A DNA stretch of 64,000 nucleotides from Sarcophilus harrisii (Eukaryota; Chordata; Mammalia; Dasyuromorphia; Dasyuridae), in contig NC_045426.1 of assembly GCF_902635505.1 (NCBI RefSeq), forward strand, positions 671,307,087 through 671,371,086. Direction: 5' to 3'. Below the pieces are notes generated by a model, which saw only the letters and a list, made by a program, of their open reading frames with translations, had not been told where the DNA came from and ran no database searches. Shown here one piece after another: positions 45,201 through 64,000 of the stretch. Made by a program: the position numbers and the translations under genes. Position 1 is the stretch's first letter. Each line of letters begins with the position of its first letter.

Positions 45201-48200
45201 TCACTCCTATTTTGGTCAGATGTAACTGGCTTTCCAGTTTTTGGCCAAAAGTAGAAGTGAGCTTTGGGAGCACATGCAACAACTACCAGGCTGAAGAGGA
45301 GGGGGGTAGATGAAGGAAGCTTTTGCAGGCAAGAAGCCAGAAATCTTTGTTCTCACACACCAGCTTCAGGAAGAAAGGTAAACTCAGGAATCCATGGGCC
45401 CCGAGCAAAATGTTGAAATAGGTGTATGCAAGGGAAAAGAGCCAAAACTAGCCCCTGGTCCATTTATAAGAACTTTGGACAGAGAATTTTCCTTGATATG
45501 GGCCTTTTAGGAGGAAGGAAAAAAAGAAGTCAGGAGATCTGGGTTCAAATCATTTCATTTCTGTGGACCTCAGTTTTCTCAGCTATAAAATGAGCTTAGC
45601 AGAGTGCCTGACATATAGTAGGTGCTTATTAAATGTTTTTTTGATTGAGGAGGTAGGATTAGATGATCCTTTAGGAAGAAACTGCCTAGAGGCAGCTGGC
45701 TGCTCAATGGATAGAGCACTGGTCCTGGAGTCAGGAAAGGTTGGTTTCAAATTCGTCTTCAAATGATTATTAGTTTCATTACTCTGAGCAAGCCACTTTA
45801 CCTGTGTTTTTGCCACAGTTTCCTCAACTGTAAAATGGTAACACCGACCTCCCAGTGTTGTTGTAAGGAGCAAATGAAATTTTATAAAGCTCTTAGCATG
45901 GTGGTACATAGTAGGCATTTAATAAATAATTATTCCCCTCCTTCTGGATTCCTTTTCTAGTTTTATGATCCTTAAAAGATGTATCTGACACCAGTAAGTC
46001 AAAAATGAAGGGGTAGATGTTCAATAGTCACTTTTCAAAACCTTGTGTTCCAAATTATTCTCCCTTCCCCTCACTGGCCCCTAGATAGCAAGCAATCCAA
46101 TATAGGTTAAACATGCAATTTTTCTAGACATATTTGCATATGTTGTGCAAAAAAAATCAGATTAAAAGGGAAAAAAACATGAGAAAGAAAAAAGAAACAA
46201 TAAAAAGGTGAAAATACTATGCTTTGGTCCACATTCATTCTCCATAGTTTTCTCTCACTGCATGTGTTGGCACTTTCCATTGGAATCGCCTTGAATCATC
46301 TCATTGTTAAAAAGAGCCAAGTGGAAGGATTCTTTCTTAGTGATTATACTTGGGTCTTTTCCTTCCCTCAAGGAGCACACAGTCTAATGGGGAGATCAGA
46401 TAGAAACAAACGTGGACAAGTGAGATGCATTTTGGAGAAGTAGAGATAATGTACAGAGAGGAGTCAGCAAAGTTTTCCTATAGAAGATGGGCTTTTAGAT
46501 AACACTTGAGGGAAGTCAGTAAAAGGGAGAGTGGTCCAGACCTGGGGGATGGGCTAAGGGATGGAGAATCTCAGGGGAGGTCCATCCAAGAGGCCAGAAT
46601 CTTCAGATGGGAGCACAAAAGGAGGGTGTGAGACACAATGAGGCAAGATGTAAGAAGTGGCAGGGTGGGGAAAGGCCTTGAGCACCAAGGAGAGGATTCT
46701 ATCCAGGATTCTGGGGGTGATAGGGAGCCAGTGGAGTTTATCAAATAGGTGCTTTAGGAAGATAAACTTGGCAGCTGAGGGGAGGAGTGGGGAGAGATGT
46801 AAGGCAGTATGACCCCTCAGCAGCTGTTGTGGTAGTCCAGACAGGAGGTTAGAGAAAGGATGCTGGTCTGAGACTTAGGAGGCCGGAGGGTAGGACTCAC
46901 CACTGACACTTGGGTAAACTTGGCCAGATCAGCTTACCTCTTTGGGCCTGGGCCTCCTCATTTGGAAGGGGTGTTGGGGGGGAGCTGTATAGGAGAGGGA
47001 GCCGCTATTCTAAATAGGAGCTATAAGGGCCACTCCTCAGCCCTGGCTAGAGTGAGCTCGAGCTGTGGGGATCACAGAGGCCATCCAGCTGAACCCTCTC
47101 TGAAGAAATTGAGACTTAGAGGGGCTAAGAGGCTTTTCTGATGTCACAGGTAGTACATACCAGAGGCAGGTTCTCAGCTTAAAGGACTGGGACTCATTCT
47201 ACTGTGTCATGATAAAGGGTTGGGTCAGATAGTCTCTAAAGTTCCTTCCATTTATCTCTTCATTTATTTGTTTGTTCATCCATCCATCCATCCATTTGTT
47301 CATTCATCTATTTATCCATTTATTAATTCATTTATCTCTCCCCAACTCTCCCTCCCTCCTTCTCTCCCCCCTCACATATACACAATTTCCTTTCCTTCCC
47401 CTCTCCCTCTCTCTCTCTCTCTCTTTTTCTCTCACCAGCCCCTTTTTCTATTCTGAGCTTAGCAGACACCAAAGAGAATGAATATTAATATATGCACAAT
47501 AGAATGGAAAAAACGAGAGAGAGGATTATATAGGAAACTGTGTTTCTATTTTGTCTGTGCTTCTGTTTAACTTTCCTTCTGTTGTATCCTTTCTTTCTCT
47601 CTGTATATATGTACACACATGTATGTGTACACACAGGTATACATATGTATTTGTATATGTGGGTATAGGGACACATGCATATACATACATATACATTCAT
47701 ATACACATACTAGGTGCCTCCTCATCTCCCCATCTTAGGGTCCTTGGGCCCTCACTCTGTTCTGTGTCTTCCCAGGAAACATCGTTAACGCAGCCAGGCT
47801 TTTGACCCAGGGTGTTCAGTCCCATCAAGTACATGGTGCTAGGAGGAACCACACAAGGCTGGAACACATCTCAGGTAGGCAGAAAGCTGGAGGAAGGAGT
47901 TGTGTTGGGGAAGAGGAGATTGTGAACTCTCCAGTTGAATGTGGGAAAGGTGGCCGTCCTCTTGCTAGTGAGTCCAAAAAGACCTTGGCCAGAGCAGGCT
48001 ATCTGTAGGGGGCCAGCCAGTCTCCTCAAAAGCTCTGCAGCTTTTCCCTGTGCAGTTGTGGATTGATTTTCCACAGGCTCACCTGTCACTCCGTGACCAA
48101 GGCTGAGAATGGGATGTGCTGACCTGAGAGGTACCAAGAGGTGCTTCGGGCACAAGAATGCAATCAAATCTGGGAGGCGGGTCTAAAATAAATATAAGAT

Positions 48201-48856
48201 GTCCTTGGCAAGGGATGGCTGTATCAGGAACTATACGTCACAAACTAGACAATTTTATAACTGTGTTGCCATTAACGGATTGGTACTGTTATTATTAATA
48301 TTAATACCTAGCTAGAATGTAGCCATGGAATGGAAACTAATTAACTTAGAGACATCTAGTGCTATTGCTACCTTATTACCTTAACTTTCTTTTTCCTAAG
48401 GCAATTGGGGTTAAGTGACTTGCCCAGGCTCACACAGCTAGGAAGTGTTAAGTGTCTGAGGCCAGATTTGAACTAAGGTCCTCCTGATTTCAGGGCTGGT
48501 GCTCTATCCACCACACAACCTAGCTGCCCCTGCTATCTTACAAACCCTGGCTCTTAGATCAATATATGGACTTCCCTAATGAAATACTCAGCTGTTTATA
48601 CTTTCTTCTTGGTGAGACCTTTGAGCCAGTCTCAGTTATTTCCCTTTCTGAATCCCCACTTTCCACCCAGGGGTTAGGAGGGGTAGAGGAAGAGAGGAAG
48701 GATCCTCCTCTGGAAATAATGATAAGACTGAGGCTGGCAGCAGGATAATGGAAAATTGTTATTACTAGAGTGCTGCTCACCTTTTTTTTCCCCTCTTTTA
48801 CAGGATCCATGAAGTTCACCTCCACTCAGAAACCTTCCCTAAGGCTTCAGGGATAA
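36177..48856 (+). CDS. CCL25: C-C motif chemokine 25 (TECK), complete coding region
   Basis: Exons 36177-36237, 42596-42713, 44047-44162, 47776-47874 and 48804-48856 join with GT-AG introns and compatible phases to 447 nt, 148 residues; human CCL25 has about 150. Residues 1-19 or 20 form a signal peptide. The mature start SQGIYEDCCL matches human TQGVFEDCCL. Cysteines are C26, C27, C54 and C70, the CC-chemokine set; IQEVNGSCN and ICGNP are CCL25 signatures. A long basic tail after residue 90 is typical of this chemokine. Sequons occur at N51 (NGS) and in the tail (NHT). CCL25 is secreted by thymic and small-intestinal epithelium and binds CCR9 to guide developing T cells and gut-homing lymphocytes. 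The neighbour is FBN3, convergent, as in human. Confidence 0.95.
36945..37205. repeat. Tandem repeat, five units of about 40-55 bp
   Basis: Units share CCTTGTATCCCTAGCA and CACAATGCTGGGCACATAG. The unit resembles the 3' part of an old SINE that was amplified in tandem. Confidence 0.85.
40165..40720 (-). mobile_element. LTR-like fossil (candidate, reverse), interrupted by an L1
   Basis: On the minus strand it has AATAAACTTCC near 40290 and then sequence such as TTCATGAATTCTTTCACG, in the arrangement of an LTR 3' end. A 168-bp L1 piece interrupts it. Boundaries are approximate. Confidence 0.3.
40359..40526 (+). mobile_element. Short young L1 end with target duplication
   Basis: The 11-bp duplication GGAAATGGAGT flanks it (40348-40358 and 40527-40537). 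The body starts ATACTTTAACATATTTAACATG and ends in a TAATAATAATAAA and poly-A tail. Confidence 0.85.
41080..42260 (+). mobile_element. Old CR1/L3-type LINE, endonuclease region
   Basis: Contains GGGGATTTCAATTATCTGG (GDFNYLD), the endonuclease motif of CR1/L3 LINEs, followed by TTAGAGGAAGTAACAAAGG and TTATTCTGAATAAAAAGGAAG in the right order. It is diverged and inactive. Confidence 0.6.
42596..42713 (+). CDS. CCL25: CCL25 exon with the CC motif
   Basis: 118 nt between CGCCCATAG and GTGAGT. It encodes IYEDCCLKY, a basic stretch and EVNGSCN, giving three of the four conserved cysteines. It enters in phase 1 and leaves in phase 2. Confidence 0.95.
42714..44046 (+). other. CCL25: CCL25 intron 3 content
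   Basis: Contains old SINE-like pieces (about 43140-43260) and, from about 43550 to the exon, 500 bases of pyrimidine-rich, loosely repetitive sequence. No exon seen. Confidence 0.55.
44047..44162 (+). CDS. CCL25: CCL25 exon with the fourth cysteine and C-terminal helix
   Basis: 116 nt between TTTTTTTTCAG and GTGGGT. It encodes FELRKKNVICGNP, the last beta strand with C70, and then a charged helix, VKDKIRQLQRKIF. It enters in phase 2 and leaves in phase 1. Confidence 0.95.
44833..45060. repeat. Pyrimidine-rich tract (CTTCC type)
   Basis: About 230 bases of almost pure C/T on the plus strand. The open frames across it are low-complexity artefacts. Confidence 0.95.
45690..45955 (+). mobile_element. 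tRNA-type SINE (forward)
   Basis: GAGGCAGCTGGCTGC, ATGGATAGAGCACTGGTCC, GAGTCAGGAAAGG, TTTCCTCAACTGTAAAATGG and the end GGCATTTAATAAATAATTATTC. Confidence 0.75.
46020..46320 (-). mobile_element. L1 3' region (reverse)
   Basis: TTTTCAAAACCTTGTGTTCC, AGCAAGCAATCCAATATAGG and CATTCATTCTCCATAGTTTTC: the reverse of the L1 3' UTR. Confidence 0.75.
47776..47874 (+). CDS. CCL25: CCL25 tail exon
   Basis: 99 nt between GTCTTCCCAG and GTAGGC, phase 1 on both sides. It encodes a basic, poorly conserved tail (NIVNAARLLTQGVQ...NHTRLEHIS). The symmetric phase means it could be skipped without changing frame. Confidence 0.85.
48392..48530 (-). mobile_element. tRNA-type SINE (reverse)
   Basis: Near-consensus: GGCAATTGGGGTTAAGTGAC, CACACAGCTAGGAAGTG, GGTCCTCCTGATTTCAGGG and CAACCTAGCTGCCCC. 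It lies in the last CCL25 intron. Confidence 0.93.
48804..48856 (+). CDS. CCL25: CCL25 last coding exon
   Basis: 53 nt after the acceptor CTCTTTTACAG, encoding GSMKFTSTQKPSLRLQG and then TAA. Length and position agree with the serine/lysine-rich end of other CCL25 proteins. Confidence 0.8.
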
Positions 48857-49082
48857 GCCTGACATTTAAAGACGTCCCTCTACAATTTTGCTCCTATTTG
48901 CCTTTCTGGACATTTTATACCACTCCACTTCGTAGTTTTGTTTTGTTTTGTTTTTTACAGTGAAACTATCTCACTTACTGCTTCCAGAATATTGCACTTG
49001 AAATGGGAAGACCTGGATTTGAGTTCTAACTTAGCTATTTACTAGTTGTGAGGTAAACAAGTTGGCTGAAAAATTGATTTCA

Positions 49083-49159
49083 CACAAGGCTCTGCAAGTG
49101 TCAATGTTGAAAAATTATCTGTGCATATATTTTGAAAATAAAAAGCTTTGAGAAAAAAG
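49083..49159 (+). mobile_element. 77-bp L1 3' stub with target duplication
   Basis: The 13-bp duplication AAAATTGATTTCA (49070-49082 and 49160-49172) flanks GTGTCAATGTTGAAAAATTA and a TTTTGAAAATAAAAAGC tail. It is an extreme 5' truncation just downstream of CCL25. Confidence 0.85.
49137..49142 (+). terminator. CCL25: First AATAAA after CCL25, inside an L1 stub
   Basis: No AATAAA or ATTAAA occurs between the CCL25 stop and this site about 280 nt downstream. The hexamer belongs to the L1 3' stub at 49083-49159. Use by CCL25 is an inference. Confidence 0.45.
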
Positions 49160-49174
49160 AAAATTGATTTCATT

Positions 49175-49640
49175 TTACACTGTACTAAGATAAGGTCAAA
49201 ATGGACAGATTATGTCAGAAACTCAGTATAGACTTACAGCTCACACCCCATACCAAAATAAGGGCAAACTGGGTACATGATTTGAGCATAAAGGATGATA
49301 CCAGAAGAAGAACAAGGGATAGTTTACCTATCAGATCTATGGAGAAGGGAAGAAATTATGACCAAAGAAGATCTAGAGAACATTATGAAAGGCAAAATGG
49401 ACAACTTTGATTACATTTAAATTAAAAAAATTGCACAAACAAAACCAACAGAAATTCTTCCAATTTTAGCTATATAAAGTCTAGCAAAGACAAAACCAAT
49501 TTTCACTCTCTAATGACTCATTGGAGAAAGGGACTCACACATCATAAGACTCATGATTCACAGTTTTGAATGCTTTGTTAACACATTAAAACTTTATCAT
49601 CTGCAACCACATCTCATGACTACATCAAGTGAACTGGAGA
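49175..49640 (+). mobile_element. L1 ORF2 C-terminal fragment
   Basis: Contains GAACAAGGGATAGTTTACC, CAGATCTATGGAGAAGGG, ATGACCAAAGAAGATCTAG and ACAACTTTGATTACATTTAA, in the order found in marsupial L1 ORF2. Confidence 0.7.
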
Positions 49641-49980
49641 GGGAATGGGAAGGGACCTTTGAAAAAACTTAGAACACAGCACATTAGATCTGGAAGGGAC
49701 TTAGAGTTGGGACACTCCAAGTTGGAAAGGAGGTCACCTAATCCCATTTTTATCTGAACAGGAGCCTCATCCTCAACATACTACTAATCTCCATGCCTCC
49801 ACTTAATCACTTGTAGTGATGGGGAACTCTTTTCTTCTCAAGTCAGCCGGTATCATTATTGGGCATTGAATGAGAGGCAAAAATTGTGCCAGGTAGTGGA
49901 ATGCTGAGGGAAGTGTACACGGGGTGAAATCAGAGGCTTCACCAAGAACTTACAAGGGGACAAACTTAACCCAAAATAAT

Positions 49981-49986
49981 TTTATT
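49981..49986 (-). terminator. FBN3: Likely poly(A) signal of FBN3
   Basis: AATAAA on the minus strand about 1.1 kb after the FBN3 stop. The stretch between is moderately GC-rich and contains a TG/CA microsatellite at 50967-51015, so the 3' UTR would be about 1.1 kb. Confidence 0.55.
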
Positions 49987-50966
49987 GTTGCCATTTCTTT
50001 TAATACAAAACAGGGTCCCTAGAGCCCTGCCCCGGCCTTCCTGGCAGGGGAGGGGTTGGGTGGGGGGTGGGAGGCGGGGATGGAGACACATCTCCAAATC
50101 TGGCTTCTTCTGCTAATAGCCCGATGCCCCGATCCCTACCCCCAGCTGCCTTGAGGAGCTCCCAGGACTGGCATTCACATGAAGCTCCTTTGGTCTGAAT
50201 GAAGCTCCCTCAGAAACCGGCCCCTGACTCTCTGACCCCCTGGAGCCGGTCTCAGTGCGATACAGACATTTTTCAAGTCTGAGAATAACCAAGATACAGT
50301 AAACACAGGTTGGATAAGGATGAGGGACAAACTGGGGCGAGAAGGGAAATGGACAGGACTTTGGGGAGGAGAGGGGACCGCACGATATGTCTGAGGGAGG
50401 GCAGTGATGTTTGGGAAATGGGGACTGCTTTTTGGAACTCTCAGATTTCATGGCTGATGTCCAGTGGTGGTGGTGGAGAATGAAGCCCTCGGGAATAAAG
50501 GGGGAGAAGCACTAAGGTAAGAAAAAAGCAGAACCTGAGCCAGGTAGATTTTAAAGGTCTGCCCCTTTCCCCCTTGCAGGAGACTGGATCCACATTCCCA
50601 AAGAAATTTAACAAAACCCTTTCTCCATTCCCATGCCCTCCCAGCTCCAAGCTAGGAAGGGGACGGAGGGTCCTCATAGCTCCAGCCTCCAGCCTCCAGC
50701 CTGGTGCTGTCCAACAAGATGGGCAGGGTTGTCCTTCCCCTCTCCAGGGCTTGAGGCAGCCTCTGCAGGGAAGAGGGAGGCCAGGTGCTTTGGGTTGTGT
50801 GGGGCAAAGGCAGCGGCCAGCAGAGAAAGGACAGGGGAGAATAAAGGGAGTGGCTTGCCAGCCCAGGAGGGTTAGGCAACGCTGTGGGTAGTGGGGAAGG
50901 AGGGTGCCCAGGGAGGAAAGACGGTATAGAGTAAAGGGGAGGGCCAGGGCCCAAGATTCACAGGGG

Positions 50967-51015
<49 letters not shown>
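50967..51015. repeat. (TG)n microsatellite in the FBN3 3' UTR
   Basis: An uninterrupted TG run of about 24 units just after the FBN3 stop. In the transcript it reads as (CA)n, a possible hnRNP L-type binding tract. Confidence 0.9.
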
Positions 51016-51017
<2 letters not shown>

Positions 51018-51100
51018 GAGAGGACATGGAGAAAGTGGGCCAGGGGGAGTCAGAGTCAGGGGTAGGGGCAGGCCTGGGGCCCAGAGCCTGAGCCTCCAGG

Positions 51101-64000
<12,900 letters not shown>

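Larger units (their letters stand above)
44163..47775 (+). other. CCL25: CCL25 intron 4 content
   Basis: Holds a reverse L1 (44555-44770), a pyrimidine tract, a tRNA-type SINE (45690-45955), another reverse L1 (46020-46320), an old interspersed repeat (46365-46870) and alternating purine-pyrimidine sequence (47600-47710). Confidence 0.6.

Noticed and set aside
47251-47342. CATT/CATC repeats considered as a CRISPR-like or regulatory array
   Set aside because: Simple short tandem repeats with no spacer structure; the window is mammalian nuclear DNA.
50113-50954. Open frames downstream of the FBN3 stop
   Set aside because: They lie in the moderately GC-rich FBN3 3' UTR and show no conserved motif.

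Overview
The window looks like marsupial nuclear DNA, probably from an Australian lineage, though the species is inferred. It is AT-rich and packed with tRNA-type SINEs, L1 3' ends, old MIR and CR1/L3 fragments and a few retroviral LTRs. I see three intron-rich protein genes, all with small exons. The order CCL25 (+) then fibrillin-3 (-) matches what I recall of human 19p13.2, where CCL25 also sits next to FBN3.

Region 1 (about 4.2-27.4 kb, minus strand) is a seven-exon tetraspanin gene that I reconstructed exon by exon. All introns are in phase 0, and the 240-residue product has four membrane segments, a CCG large loop and a Tyr-based C-terminal sorting motif. It is closest to the TSPAN3 subfamily. 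I do not recall a tetraspanin beside CCL25 in placental mammals, so this is the most interesting gene here. It starts in a CpG-rich island near 27.2 kb. Its introns hold a near-perfect 22-bp minisatellite, L1 copies, a solo LTR nested in an L1, and a broken class II retrovirus fragment with its 3' LTR.

Region 2 (about 27.4-35.4 kb) has no gene that I can support. It holds a purine-rich tract, LTR-like fragments, SINEs, an L1 with a likely 3' transduction, and three arrays of one 33-bp minisatellite. The last array ends just upstream of the CCL25 promoter.

Region 3 (about 35.4-49.1 kb, plus strand) is CCL25, the thymus-expressed CC chemokine. It has one non-coding exon and five coding exons giving 148 residues. 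The first canonical poly(A) signal after its stop lies in a 77-bp L1 stub.

Region 4 (about 49.9-64 kb, minus strand) is the 3' end of FBN3: the last seven calcium-binding EGF domains, the furin-cleaved C-terminal propeptide region and the 3' UTR. The gene continues beyond the right edge. CCL25 and FBN3 are convergent, with 3' ends under 1 kb apart. The tetraspanin points away from CCL25, so the two are divergent across about 8 kb. No functional link between the three genes is implied; they share a locus, not a pathway.
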